From Bacteroidales bacterium (GTDB lineage: Bacteria; Bacteroidota; Bacteroidia; Bacteroidales; Tenuifilaceae), in NCBI GenBank assembly GCA_020636835.1, contig JACJXC010000004.1:1-64000 (forward strand): a DNA stretch of 64,000 nucleotides, given 5' to 3'. This document shows, piece by piece, positions 18,120 through 27,521 of this stretch. The notes under the pieces are model-generated. The model saw nothing but the letters and a program-made list of their open reading frames with translations. It was not told where the DNA came from and searched no databases. Every line of letters starts with the position of its first letter. Positions within the stretch are counted from its first letter, which is position 1. The position numbers and the translations under genes are program-made.

Positions 18120-18785
18120 ATGTATTTAAGCAAGGCAAAACTGAAAGGAATAATTCCTGCTTTACTCGTGCTTTTTTTTTCTCAAAGAGCAAATGCCCAG
18201 GATAAACGCGATATTGGCATACAACTCGGGGGATCGTACTACTACGGCGATTTCAACGAAACACAACCACTTTACCAAGCATCCCCAGCATTGGGAATTG
18301 TTTTCCGCTACAATTTCAACAACCACTACTCCCTTAAAGCATCGGCACTATACGGACATGTAAGCGGGGAGCTACCCACTACACATTTTATCCCAGGGGT
18401 TAGCACCACATCGTTTAACAAAACATGCCTGAACGCAGCCCTGGTTGGCGAATTCAACTTTATCAATTTCAACCCAGTTAGCAGCCGCAGTTTAAGATTT
18501 TCGCCATACGTAAACATAGGAATCGGCACCTCGCTTATTGCAGGCACCCCAATCCCCGACATCCCATTTGGAATTGGGCTAAAAATAACAACGGGTAGGC
18601 GGCACACCTTCGCCCTTGAATGGCAATTCAAAAAAACATTCTACGACGAAATTGATAACTATAAAGCCCCAAACGATGGGCAAAACGTTATTATTCACAA
18701 CAACGATTGGATTTCGTTCATGGGCATACTGTACACATTTCGACTATACAACAACAGCAAACTCTGCCCCGCATACAAGGAATAA
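18120..18785 (+). CDS. DUF6089-type outer-membrane beta-barrel protein, copy 2
   Basis: A 221-aa exported protein with a signal peptide ending near ANAQD and the family pattern GIQLGGSYYYGDFNE, FRYNFNNHYSLKASALYG and FTLEW-like strands; it ends with a last strand SFMGILYTFRLY. It shares architecture with the gene five bases upstream and is likely an old tandem duplicate in the same operon. No enzyme motif is present. Confidence 0.75.
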   Translation: MYLSKAKLKGIIPALLVLFFSQRANAQDKRDIGIQLGGSYYYGDFNETQPLYQASPALGIVFRYNFNNHYSLKASALYGHVSGELPTTHFIPGVSTTSFNKTCLNAALVGEFNFINFNPVSSRSLRFSPYVNIGIGTSLIAGTPIPDIPFGIGLKITTGRRHTFALEWQFKKTFYDEIDNYKAPNDGQNVIIHNNDWISFMGILYTFRLYNNSKLCPAYKE

Positions 18786-18797
18786 CCAACTATAAAT

Positions 18798-19535
18798 ATG
18801 ACATTGATAAACACAATAAACAAGGAACAAATCCCTCAGCACGTTGCCATAATAATGGACGGGAATGGTCGTTGGGCGCAACAGCGAGGGAACCAAAGAA
18901 TATTCGGACATCAAAACGGTGTTAACGCAGTAAGGGCTGCCACGGAAGCCGCTGCCGAGGTCGGCGTTAAATACCTGACACTATACGCATTCTCGTCAGA
19001 GAATTGGGGGCGCCCTCAACCAGAGGTTGACGCTCTCATGCACCTATTGGTAGAAACAATCAACTCCGAAATAGATACACTCCTAAAAAATGACATCAGC
19101 CTACAGGCCATAGGTAACATCAACGCGCTACCGTCTCCGGTGCAGGAAAAATTAGCCGATGGCATTAAACGTACAGCCCACTGCAAAACCCTAACCACAA
19201 TACTAGCCCTCAACTACGGAGGACGCGACGAAATCATTAATGCCACACGTAGAATTGCCACCGATGTAAAAAATGGCTTAATCAACGCCGAAAGCATCAA
19301 CAACGACACATTTGCTCAATACCTGTACACCCAAAACATCCCTGACCCTGCCCTAATGATACGCACCAGCGGGGAGGTTAGACTAAGCAACTTTCTGCTA
19401 TGGCAACTAGCCTATGCCGAGCTATACTTCACTCCGGTACTATGGCCCGACTTCTCAAAGGAAAACTTTTTTGAAGCCATCGCCGAATTCCAAAAAAGAG
19501 AACGGCGCTTCGGAAAAACCAGCGAGCAATTATAG
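18798..19535 (+). CDS. uppS: Isoprenyl transferase (undecaprenyl diphosphate synthase)
   Basis: Builds C55 undecaprenyl diphosphate, the lipid carrier for peptidoglycan and surface glycans, from isopentenyl diphosphate. The catalytic Asp21 lies in IIMDGNGRWAQQRG; YAFSSENWGRP and the C-terminal IRTSGEVRLSNFLLWQ are signature blocks. The length (245 aa) is normal. It comes 12 bases after the DUF6089 gene and before bamA, which has its own promoter. Confidence 0.96.
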   Translation: MTLINTINKEQIPQHVAIIMDGNGRWAQQRGNQRIFGHQNGVNAVRAATEAAAEVGVKYLTLYAFSSENWGRPQPEVDALMHLLVETINSEIDTLLKNDISLQAIGNINALPSPVQEKLADGIKRTAHCKTLTTILALNYGGRDEIINATRRIATDVKNGLINAESINNDTFAQYLYTQNIPDPALMIRTSGEVRLSNFLLWQLAYAELYFTPVLWPDFSKENFFEAIAEFQKRERRFGKTSEQL

Positions 19536-19563
19536 CGTTTAGTCGATTTTATACATTTTTAAC

Positions 19564-19594
19564 TTGCGACAGTTATACCCTTTATTTATATTTG
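19564..19594 (+). promoter_or_regulatory. bamA promoter
   Basis: TTG at 19564-19566, a 20-base spacer and TATATTTG at 19587-19594 match both halves of the Bacteroidota vegetative promoter. Transcription would start near 19600, directly before the hairpin at 19608-19640. Confidence 0.6.
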
Positions 19595-19607
19595 GACGTT
19601 TTTGATA

Positions 19608-19640
19608 AATTCCAAAGCTTTTTCCGTACGCTTTGGAATT
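19608..19640 (+). promoter_or_regulatory. Hairpin in the uppS-bamA gap (bamA leader or uppS terminator)
   Basis: AATTCCAAAGC (19608-19618) pairs perfectly with GCTTTGGAATT (19630-19640). The T-rich stretch downstream is interrupted by A residues, so termination would be weak. With the promoter above, the hairpin would sit at the very 5' end of the bamA mRNA, where it could protect the message. Confidence 0.5.
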
Positions 19641-19684
19641 AATATTATTTTTACAGCTTTGTTAATGAGCAACGAATAGAATTT

Positions 19685-22165
19685 ATGTTGAAATCGAAAT
19701 TACTAGCAATTGTTTTCACTGTGGCAACTATTGCCGCTTCTGCACAAGAGCCAACTTTCAGCTACGAATCACCAAAAAAATACCACATCAAAGAAATTAG
19801 CGTTTCGGGTTTAAAATTCCTCGACTCTGGGGTGCTTATTTCGGTATCGGGACTTGCTGCGGGCGACTCCATCCTTGTTCCAGGCGATGCCACCAGCAAT
19901 GCAATAAAAAAGCTATGGGGACAAGGGCTTTTCTCCGACATCAAAATAACGGCAAGCAAAATTGAAGGATCCGACATCTACCTCGACATTTACCTTCAGG
20001 AGCAACCCAGGATTGCATCGTTCACCTTCAAAGGGGTTCGCAAAGGCGAGGTCGATGACCTAAAAGAAAAAATCAAACTCCGAGCCGGAGGACAAATAAC
20101 CGAAAGCATACTGGAAAACAGTATTCTTATTATAAAAAAGCATTACAGAGCCAAGGGATACCTAAACGCGGAGGTTGAGGCCATTCAGGAAAACGATACC
20201 GTTATCGCCAATGGCGTAAAACTCACCTTTGACGTGCATAAAAACGGAAAGGTGAAAATTGGCGAGATTGAATTTGAAGGGAACTCCGCATTTAAAGACA
20301 GGAAACTCCGCCGAGCGCTAAAAAAGATACACCGCCGCGACCTCAACATCTTCAAATCGGCTAAATTTATTGAGGCCGACTACGAGGAAAGTAAATCGAA
20401 CCTCATCGCATTCTACAACGAGCATGGGTACCGCGATTCTAAAATCCTGAAGGATTCCATTTATAGAATTAGCCATAAGCGCATAGGTATAAAATTCACA
20501 GTAACCGAAGGCCCTCAGTACCATATCCGCAACATAGAGTGGATTGGCAACACCAAACTGCCCGCCGAAGCCCTATCGTCGATACTGGGGATGAAAAAAG
20601 GCGATGTTTACGATAAATCGCTTCTGGATAAAAGGCTTTTCATCGACGAAAACTCCATTTCCACCATATATATGGACGATGGTTACCTATTCTTTCAACT
20701 GGATCCGGTTGAAAAAAACGTACAGAACGATTCTATCGACATTGAGATGCGAATATACGAAGGCGAACAGGCCACAATTAACCGCATCATCATCTCGGGG
20801 AATACAAAAACCAACGAACACGTAATCCGCCGCGAGGTTTGGTCAAAACCGGGATACCTATTCAGCAAAACCGACATCACCCGTACCATTCGGGAACTCG
20901 GACAAATGGGGCACTTCGATCCCGAAAAGCTCGATTGTAAGCCCATCAACCTTAACCCCGCAGAACGGAAGGTTGACCTGAAGTACGTTCTGGAGGAAAA
21001 GGCCAACGACCAGCTGGAACTATCGGGCGGCTGGGGGAATAATATGTTTGTTGGAACGGTGGGAATCCGCTTCTCCAACTTCTCGATCCGTAGAGTTTTC
21101 GACAAAAAAGCGTGGCGCCCAGTGCCATCGGGCGATAGCCAATCATTATCGCTGCGGGCTTCAACCAATGGAACATACTACAAATCATTCAGCCTATCAT
21201 TCTCGGAACCTTGGCTTGGAGGGAAAAAACCCACCAACCTATCGTTCTCCATATACCACCAAATTCAGAGCGGGAGCAGCTATTTTTATCAAACAAGCAA
21301 TAAATTCTTTAAGGTTACCGGTTTATCGGTGGGTATTGGAACACGGCTGAAAAAACCCGATGACTATTTCACCATACAAAACGAGGTTAGCTTCCAGAAC
21401 TATTACCTTAAAAACTGGACGGGCTACTTTATATTCAGCGATGGAACCTCCAACAACTTCAGCTTAAAAACAACCCTTGGACGCAATTCCACCGACCAGC
21501 TCATCTACCCCCGTAGCGGATCGAACTTTAACGTATCGCTACAAGTTACCCCACCCTACTCGCTGCTAAACGGTAGAGATTACGAGAAATCCATGAGCGA
21601 CAATGTGAAGTACAAATGGATTGAATACCACAAATGGACCGGACGATTCCAATGGTACATTTCGCTGGTTGAAAACCTGGTTTTGTACACCAACTTCCAG
21701 TTGGGTTACTTAGGGTACTACAATAAGGATTTAGGGTACTCCCCATTCGAAGGGTTCGATATGGGAGGCGACGGTATGTCGGGTTACAACCTGTACGGAA
21801 AGGAAACCATTGGACTTAGGGGATATAACAACAGCTCACTAACCCCATATACCGCCATAGGAACCTATTCCATTGGCAATGGTCACCTGTACGACAAATA
21901 CACCGCCGAAATCCGCTACCCGCTCACCCTTAAACCCCAAGCGGCCATTTACGTGCTAGGATTTGTGGAGGCAGGTAACGCATGGGCCGAGGCCAATGAG
22001 TTTAACCCATTCAGTGTACACCGCTCGGCCGGGGTTGGCGCCAGAATGTTCCTGCCAATGCTGGGGATGCTTGGAATTGACTGGGCTTACGGATTCGACA
22101 AAATCACAGGACGCCCCAATGCACATAAAGGGCAGTTCCACTTTGTAATAGGGATGCCATTTTAA
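19685..22165 (+). CDS. bamA: Outer membrane protein assembly factor BamA
   Basis: Core of the BAM machine that folds and inserts outer-membrane barrels. A signal peptide (ending near AASAQ) precedes about five POTRA domains over residues about 35-420 (blocks such as IKEISVSGLKFLDSG, IGEIEFEGNSAFKDRKLR, INRIIISGNTKTNEHVIRR) and the 16-strand Omp85 barrel to residue 826. Barrel landmarks include LRASTNGTYYKSFSLSF and FEGFDMGGDGMSGY, with an aromatic C-terminus GQFHFVIGMPF. It leads the two Skp-like chaperone genes, a functional grouping seen widely. Confidence 0.96.
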   Translation: MLKSKLLAIVFTVATIAASAQEPTFSYESPKKYHIKEISVSGLKFLDSGVLISVSGLAAGDSILVPGDATSNAIKKLWGQGLFSDIKITASKIEGSDIYLDIYLQEQPRIASFTFKGVRKGEVDDLKEKIKLRAGGQITESILENSILIIKKHYRAKGYLNAEVEAIQENDTVIANGVKLTFDVHKNGKVKIGEIEFEGNSAFKDRKLRRALKKIHRRDLNIFKSAKFIEADYEESKSNLIAFYNEHGYRDSKILKDSIYRISHKRIGIKFTVTEGPQYHIRNIEWIGNTKLPAEALSSILGMKKGDVYDKSLLDKRLFIDENSISTIYMDDGYLFFQLDPVEKNVQNDSIDIEMRIYEGEQATINRIIISGNTKTNEHVIRREVWSKPGYLFSKTDITRTIRELGQMGHFDPEKLDCKPINLNPAERKVDLKYVLEEKANDQLELSGGWGNNMFVGTVGIRFSNFSIRRVFDKKAWRPVPSGDSQSLSLRASTNGTYYKSFSLSFSEPWLGGKKPTNLSFSIYHQIQSGSSYFYQTSNKFFKVTGLSVGIGTRLKKPDDYFTIQNEVSFQNYYLKNWTGYFIFSDGTSNNFSLKTTLGRNSTDQLIYPRSGSNFNVSLQVTPPYSLLNGRDYEKSMSDNVKYKWIEYHKWTGRFQWYISLVENLVLYTNFQLGYLGYYNKDLGYSPFEGFDMGGDGMSGYNLYGKETIGLRGYNNSSLTPYTAIGTYSIGNGHLYDKYTAEIRYPLTLKPQAAIYVLGFVEAGNAWAEANEFNPFSVHRSAGVGARMFLPMLGMLGIDWAYGFDKITGRPNAHKGQFHFVIGMPF

Positions 22166-22249
22166 CCTTACTTAGGAAATAGAGACGGGGAGGCTGTTCA
22201 AATTGGCAAACAAATTGTAACCAAACCTAAAACCACAATACCAGAAACC

Positions 22250-22759
22250 ATGAAAAAGATTTTGCTAACAACCCTAGTACTTCTTCTAGGCGCAAACCTT
22301 TGGGCTCAAAAATTTGCCTTTGTGGATACCGATTATATTCTAAAAAAAATCCCATCGTATAAAGCAGCCCAGGAGCAAATTGATAAACTCTCGGAACAAT
22401 ACCAAAAAGAAATAGAGGAACGATACGCCGAGGTGGATAAAATGTATAAGGAGTACCAAACCGAGAAAGTGCTACTGACCGAGGAGATGAAGAAGAAGCG
22501 CGAAGAGGAAATCATCAACAAGGAGCGCGAAACCAAGGAATTACAAATGAAATACTTTGGCCGCGAAGGGATGCTTTATAAGAAAAGAGAGGAACTCGTA
22601 AAACCGATTCAGGATCAAGTATTCAACGCAGTAAAAGAAATTGCCGTAGAAGGGGGTTACGCCGTAATATTCGACTCCTCGGCATCGCCCAATATGCTTT
22701 ACACCAATCCGCGCCACGATAAAAGTGAGGAAGTACTAGTAAAGCTTGGTTACAAATAA
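22250..22759 (+). CDS. OmpH/Skp family periplasmic chaperone, copy 1
   Basis: A 169-aa exported protein with signal peptide (NLWAQK) and start of mature region FAFVDTDYILKKIPSY, followed by a long charged coiled coil (residues about 40-110) and a short beta-alpha C-terminal part (VKEIAVEGGYAVIFDSS). Skp holds unfolded outer-membrane proteins for BamA. A second copy follows 39 bases later; tandem skp genes after bamA are usual in Bacteroidota. Confidence 0.9.
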   Translation: MKKILLTTLVLLLGANLWAQKFAFVDTDYILKKIPSYKAAQEQIDKLSEQYQKEIEERYAEVDKMYKEYQTEKVLLTEEMKKKREEEIINKERETKELQMKYFGREGMLYKKREELVKPIQDQVFNAVKEIAVEGGYAVIFDSSASPNMLYTNPRHDKSEEVLVKLGYK

Positions 22760-22798
22760 TTAATTGCTAAATTTGCTAAAAACTAAACAAACAGAACC

Positions 22799-23320
22799 AT
22801 GAAACAACTATTCAAATTTATTATTGTTGGAGCAATTGTGCTAACAGCCGGAATTAATGCCAATGCACAGAATTTCAAGTTCGGGCACATTAATAGTCAG
22901 GAACTTCTTACCGCCATGCCCGACAGGGATAGCGCAGAAGCTAAGGTGAAAAAATACGGACAAACTATCCAGGATCAACTCGAAGAATTACAAGTGGAAT
23001 TCAACAAAAAATATCAGGATTACGTACAAAAACGCGCCACGCTCACCGATGCAATCCGCGAAATGAAGGAGAAGGAGTTGCAGGAAATGCAACAACGCGC
23101 CCAAGATTTTCAACAAAATGCAGAGCAGGATTACCAACGGTTCCAAGCCGAAACCATGAAACCCGTAATTGAAAAAGCAGATGCCGCAATTAAAAAGGTA
23201 GCTAAAGCCAATGGGTTTACCTATGTTTTTGATATTAGTGGCGGAATACTTCTATACTACTCCGAGCAAAGTACCGACATACTTCCCTTGGTGAAAAAAG
23301 AATTAGGTATTACCAAATAG
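22799..23320 (+). CDS. OmpH/Skp family periplasmic chaperone, copy 2
   Basis: A 173-aa exported Skp-like protein: signal peptide ending NANAQ, then FKFGHINSQELLTAMPDRD, a charged coiled coil (residues about 45-125, glutamine-rich) and the C-terminal VAKANGFTYVFDISGG. It diverges clearly from the copy just upstream, so the two may have different clients or form a hetero-trimer. A strong terminator follows. Confidence 0.9.
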   Translation: MKQLFKFIIVGAIVLTAGINANAQNFKFGHINSQELLTAMPDRDSAEAKVKKYGQTIQDQLEELQVEFNKKYQDYVQKRATLTDAIREMKEKELQEMQQRAQDFQQNAEQDYQRFQAETMKPVIEKADAAIKKVAKANGFTYVFDISGGILLYYSEQSTDILPLVKKELGITK

Positions 23321-23339
23321 CCATAACATAAAGGATCAG

Positions 23340-23378
23340 CAGGGATTCACTGTACCTACAGTTTATCCCTGTTTTTTT
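23340..23378 (+). terminator. Rho-independent terminator after the skp pair
   Basis: CAGGGAT (23340-23346) pairs with ATCCCTG (23365-23371), with an inner ACTGTA/ACAGT stem, followed by seven T residues. Confidence 0.85.
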
Positions 23379-23404
23379 ATACCTTTACCCCAAACCATTT
23401 CAAG

Positions 23405-24223
23405 ATGAGCAATGATTCCCCCATTGGCATATTCGACTCGGGCGCGGGCGGTCTGTCGGTACTGTCGGAACTACTAAAAACATTGCCCAACGAGAATTAC
23501 ATTTACTTCGCCGACTCGGGCAATTGCCCCTACGGGCCAAAACCCGCAGACACCATTATTGCGCTCTCCGACTGCATCGCCCGCTTTTTAATTGATAAAG
23601 GCTGTAAACTTATTGTGGTAGCCTGTAACACAGCCACCGCAGCGGCCATAGATCATCTCAGAGCAACATTCCCTATACCTTTTATAGGAATGGAACCGGC
23701 CATAAAACCCGCATCGCTGAACACAAAAACTAAAAGTATAGGAGTCCTGGCCACCGCAGGAACATTCAAAGGGAAGCTTTACATCGAAACCAGCAAAAAG
23801 TACGCCTCCGATGTTAACGTGTGCTACCAAATAGGCGAAGGCTTGGTGGAACTTGTTGAATCGGGGAATATGCATTCGGCCGAAGCCGAAAACCTGCTCC
23901 GCAAGTACATCAACCCAATGATCGATTGCAATATCGACCACATTGTGCTGGGCTGTACCCACTACCCCTTTCTAATTCCTATACTGCAAAAAATTCTCCC
24001 CAAAAACATAGAAATAGTTGACCCTGCACCCGCAGTGGCACGCCAAGCAAAGCACATTGCCGAGCAGAATAGTCTGTGCATTAATCATGGGAAAACGCCC
24101 CATATAGAGTTCTACTCCAGCAGCAGCACCGCAATACTCGAAAAAATAATGCAAACATCGGCTCGATTCTCGCCATCGTCTCATAAAATATCATTCTTCG
24201 ACAATATTGAAATTTGTAAGTAA
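23405..24223 (+). CDS. murI: Glutamate racemase
   Basis: Supplies D-glutamate for peptidoglycan. Two catalytic cysteines lie in VVACNTATAAA and LGCTHYPFL; the substrate-binding loop is GIFDSGAGGLSVL at the N-terminus, and YFADSGNCPYG follows. Length is 272 aa. It comes after the skp terminator, so it is probably expressed separately from the bamA operon. Confidence 0.95.
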   Translation: MSNDSPIGIFDSGAGGLSVLSELLKTLPNENYIYFADSGNCPYGPKPADTIIALSDCIARFLIDKGCKLIVVACNTATAAAIDHLRATFPIPFIGMEPAIKPASLNTKTKSIGVLATAGTFKGKLYIETSKKYASDVNVCYQIGEGLVELVESGNMHSAEAENLLRKYINPMIDCNIDHIVLGCTHYPFLIPILQKILPKNIEIVDPAPAVARQAKHIAEQNSLCINHGKTPHIEFYSSSSTAILEKIMQTSARFSPSSHKISFFDNIEICK

Positions 24224-24275
24224 CAACAAGGGGATCGAATCCTTTTTTTGCTAATTTTAAGAAAAAACTGGAACC

Positions 24276-25946
24276 ATGAGAAAAGAAGTTGAAATAGTAA
24301 TTGACAATACCAACCAAAAAGCACATATAGCCCCAGGTTTATCGCTACTCGACATAGCCAGGGTATTCGACATCAAGCTGAAGCATCCCATCCTGGGGGC
24401 AATGGTAAACAACCAGATCAAGGAACTCGACTACCAAGTTTTCAGTCCTAAAACCATTCGATTCATCGATATAACGCACCAAGCGGGAATGCGCATGTAC
24501 CAACGCTCGCTATTCTTCGTGCTCCAGAAAGCAGTGCGCGACACACTCCCCGGCTGCAAGGTTCGCATAGAGCATTCTGTATCCAAAGGCTTCTACTGCG
24601 AAATTGACGGGTACAACAAACCCATTGAGTTGCCATTGGTATTCACCATTGGCGATAGAATGCGCGAAATTATTGCAGCCGACCTCCCATTCCGTCGCGA
24701 CAAAGTGCTCACCACAGATGCTGTAAACATATTCGAAAGCGCAGGATACCACGATAAAGCGAAACTTTTCGTTACCCGCCCTAAGCTCTACACATCGGTT
24801 TACCATTTAAGCGACATTTCGGATTATTTTTTTGGCAGCCTAGTTCCCTCAACCGGGTATCTAAAAGTTTTCGACCTGGTGAAATACTACGACGGGATGC
24901 TGCTCCGCACCCCGAAACGATTCAAGCCCGACGAGGTGGAAGACCTTATTCTGCAAAACAAGATGTTCGACATCTTTCAGGAATATAAAAATTGGGTCGA
25001 GATATTGGGCGTCGAAAGCGTGGCCGCCATTAACGACGAGGTAAAAAAAGGGTACTCGAGCGAGCTGATTAAAATATCCGAAGCACTACACGAGAAAAAG
25101 GTTGCTCGAATAGCGGATAAAATACACAGCTCGCCAAACAACATCAAGATTGTACTAATATCGGGACCCTCATCATCCGGAAAAACAACATTTGCGAAGC
25201 GCTTAGCCGTACACCTAAAGGTTAATGGGCTAAAACCCTACACAGTATCATTGGACAACTACTTTGTTAACCGTGAAGACACCCCCCGCGACGAACATGG
25301 CGATTACGATTTTGAAGCACTTGAAGCACTCGACATTAATCATTTCAACAACGATTTGGTCAAACTGCTTAAAGGAGAAGAAATTGAACTACCAAAATTC
25401 TCGTTCGAACAAGGCAAAAGGTACTTCGATAATACCCGGCTCAAAATTGACGATAATGGAATAATCGTAATAGAAGGAATACACGCATTGAATCCCAAAC
25501 TAACACCACTAATCCCAGCCGAGAAAAAATTCAAGGTTTATATTTCCGCATTAACCTCCCTTTCGATAGATGGAATCAACCGAATTCCGACTACCGACAA
25601 CCGTCTAATCCGACGAATTGTAAGGGATTATAGATATAGAGGATACAGCGCATACGACACAATAAGCCGGTGGGAAAGCGTTCGCAGAGGCGAGGACAAA
25701 AACATTTTCCCCTTCCAGGAAGAAGCCGACGAGATGTTCAACTCCGCGCTACTACTGGAATTTGGGATATTAAAGAGTTACGCCGAGCCAATTCTGCAAG
25801 AAGTCCCCTCGAACAGACCAGAATACGACGAAGCCATGCGTTTACTCAAATTCTTAAGCTACTTTTCACCTATTTCGGACAAAGAAGTACCTCCAACTTC
25901 TATAATTCGCGAATTTCTTGGTGGGAGCACATTCTCTTACAAATAA
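24276..25946 (+). CDS. Nucleoside kinase with N-terminal TGS domain
   Basis: A 556-aa protein: residues about 1-65 form a TGS-like domain, about 70-260 resemble the threonyl-tRNA-synthetase second additional domain, and the C-terminal 270 residues are a uridine-kinase-type P-loop kinase with ISGPSSSGKTTFAKRL, SLDNYFVNRED, DFEALEALD, IVIEGIHALNP and RRIVRDYRYRGYSA. The substrate is probably a nucleoside, but family members are poorly studied. It is separate from the single-domain udk at 12794, so the genome has two such kinases. A strong terminator follows. Confidence 0.88.
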   Translation: MRKEVEIVIDNTNQKAHIAPGLSLLDIARVFDIKLKHPILGAMVNNQIKELDYQVFSPKTIRFIDITHQAGMRMYQRSLFFVLQKAVRDTLPGCKVRIEHSVSKGFYCEIDGYNKPIELPLVFTIGDRMREIIAADLPFRRDKVLTTDAVNIFESAGYHDKAKLFVTRPKLYTSVYHLSDISDYFFGSLVPSTGYLKVFDLVKYYDGMLLRTPKRFKPDEVEDLILQNKMFDIFQEYKNWVEILGVESVAAINDEVKKGYSSELIKISEALHEKKVARIADKIHSSPNNIKIVLISGPSSSGKTTFAKRLAVHLKVNGLKPYTVSLDNYFVNREDTPRDEHGDYDFEALEALDINHFNNDLVKLLKGEEIELPKFSFEQGKRYFDNTRLKIDDNGIIVIEGIHALNPKLTPLIPAEKKFKVYISALTSLSIDGINRIPTTDNRLIRRIVRDYRYRGYSAYDTISRWESVRRGEDKNIFPFQEEADEMFNSALLLEFGILKSYAEPILQEVPSNRPEYDEAMRLLKFLSYFSPISDKEVPPTSIIREFLGGSTFSYK

Positions 25947-25968
25947 AAAAACATCATTTTATCAACAC

Positions 25969-25997
25969 ACCAACGCGCTGATTAATAGCGCGTTGGT
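25969..25997 (+). terminator. Rho-independent terminator after the TGS-nucleoside kinase
   Basis: ACCAACGCGCT (25969-25979) and AGCGCGTTGGT (25987-25997) form a perfect 11-bp stem with a 7-base loop, followed by AAATTATTGTT. Confidence 0.75.
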
Positions 25998-26139
25998 AAA
26001 TTATTGTTAATACAACCATTGGCCAAAGCGCCAATAAAAATCAATATTTTAGCCACTCACTGCACCAATTATTACAATTATTTATTATTATTGTACTTAT
26101 TTATACCCAAACTGAACCTAAAACAATAACTTAGGCCGA

Positions 26140-27507
26140 ATGCTAAAGTTAATATTAGTGCTATTCAATATGGTTGGAGTGTTACTCATGAATATTTTCA
26201 TGGGGAGCGATGTTACCTTAACCATAAACACGCCAACCACAATTAATGCAGGAGCAGAATTCGACATTGAGGTTATCCTCGAAAAAGGCAACCTAAATGG
26301 ATTTGCTCGGTTCCAGCAACAACTCCCACTTGGGTTATCGGCTCAGCTCGTGGAATCATCGCTGGGCGACTTCTCCTTTGACGAACAAAAGGTAAAACTG
26401 ATATGGCTTCGAATGCCCAGCGACAAGGAGGTGAAATTCACTTACCGAGTTAAAGTTGACGAACGTCTTAAAGGGGAATTCAACCTAAAAGGCACATTTG
26501 CCTATATCGCTAACAACGAAAGGAAAGTGGCAAACGTAGAATCTAAAACTATCACAATAAACCCCTCCACCCGAATAGACCCTAACCTAATAGTTGATAT
26601 ACACGAATTCCAGAATGTAATTCCGGTTCAAGCCCCTGTATCGCTATTTGCAAGCAACGTGCGGTGTATCAGGCAGGCCCCAATGCCAACAGGCGAGGCC
26701 AACGACATCATGGTTAAGTTAATGGTAAACAAGGGCAATGCTCAAAAATTTGCTAAAATTGAAGAGGAAATTCCCAACGAGTTCACCGCAGAGGCAGTAG
26801 AATCGAAAGAGGCTATATTCACATTCAAGGAACAAAAAGTAAAATTCCTTTGGATGAACCTACCTCCCGATCCCCGTTTCTCGGTATCGTACCGGCTAAT
26901 CCCGAAAGATGGATCCGGAGATGTAACTGTTCAGCTATCGGGCAAGTTCTCCTATATAATTAATGACGCAACACGGGTTATCGACATCATCCAAAAGGAT
27001 ATCGATTTCAGCAATATGGATCCAAAAAATCTTGACGCGCTATTTGCATCAACAATTACTACAGGATCGACCGGTGGTTCGCAGATAAGTTCATCTTTCA
27101 CTGCAGCCAATGCTGATGGCGGAGTGGACATCCCCATTCAATACCAAGAAATTAAAGATCGGCCAAAGGTTAAAGCCAAAAGCGAACCCAACATGATGCC
27201 CTACATGCTCGAACCGGAAAAAGGGGTGTACTATAGGGTTCAAGTGGCAGCAGGACATCGTCCCATCAATATCAAGAAATACTTTTTACGCTACAACATA
27301 TCGCACGAAGTTAGAACCGAGAAACACGAGGGTTGGTACAAATACTCCATCGGATCGTTTGGAGAGTACCGCGAAGCACGCGACTTTAGAATGATGATAT
27401 GGAATACCACCAAAGTTAACGATGCATTTGTGGCAGCGTATAACAACGGTGCACGAATTACGGTTCAGGAAGCATTAATGATTACTAATCAGCAATGGTA
27501 CCGATAA
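26140..27507 (+). CDS. Secreted protein with two Ig-like repeats and a SPOR-like C-terminal domain
   Basis: A 455-aa protein, hydrophobic at the N-terminus (membrane anchor or signal, residues about 1-20). Residues about 28-145 and 175-290 are copies of one beta-sandwich domain: each has an LPxGL/IPNEF turn, a VES motif, F.F.EQKVK, a short W-containing motif, then TYRV or SYRL and FAYIxNNERKV or FSYIINDATRV. A low-complexity linker and a C-terminal domain of about 95 residues follow (YYRVQVAAGHRPINIKKYF, KYSIGSFGEYREARDFR), which looks like a SPOR-like peptidoglycan-binding domain. Function unknown. The next gene, a TSP3/barrel protein, overlaps or abuts it. Confidence 0.7.
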   Translation: MLKLILVLFNMVGVLLMNIFMGSDVTLTINTPTTINAGAEFDIEVILEKGNLNGFARFQQQLPLGLSAQLVESSLGDFSFDEQKVKLIWLRMPSDKEVKFTYRVKVDERLKGEFNLKGTFAYIANNERKVANVESKTITINPSTRIDPNLIVDIHEFQNVIPVQAPVSLFASNVRCIRQAPMPTGEANDIMVKLMVNKGNAQKFAKIEEEIPNEFTAEAVESKEAIFTFKEQKVKFLWMNLPPDPRFSVSYRLIPKDGSGDVTVQLSGKFSYIINDATRVIDIIQKDIDFSNMDPKNLDALFASTITTGSTGGSQISSSFTAANADGGVDIPIQYQEIKDRPKVKAKSEPNMMPYMLEPEKGVYYRVQVAAGHRPINIKKYFLRYNISHEVRTEKHEGWYKYSIGSFGEYREARDFRMMIWNTTKVNDAFVAAYNNGARITVQEALMITNQQWYR

Positions 27508-27521
27508 ACAACCCTAGAAAC

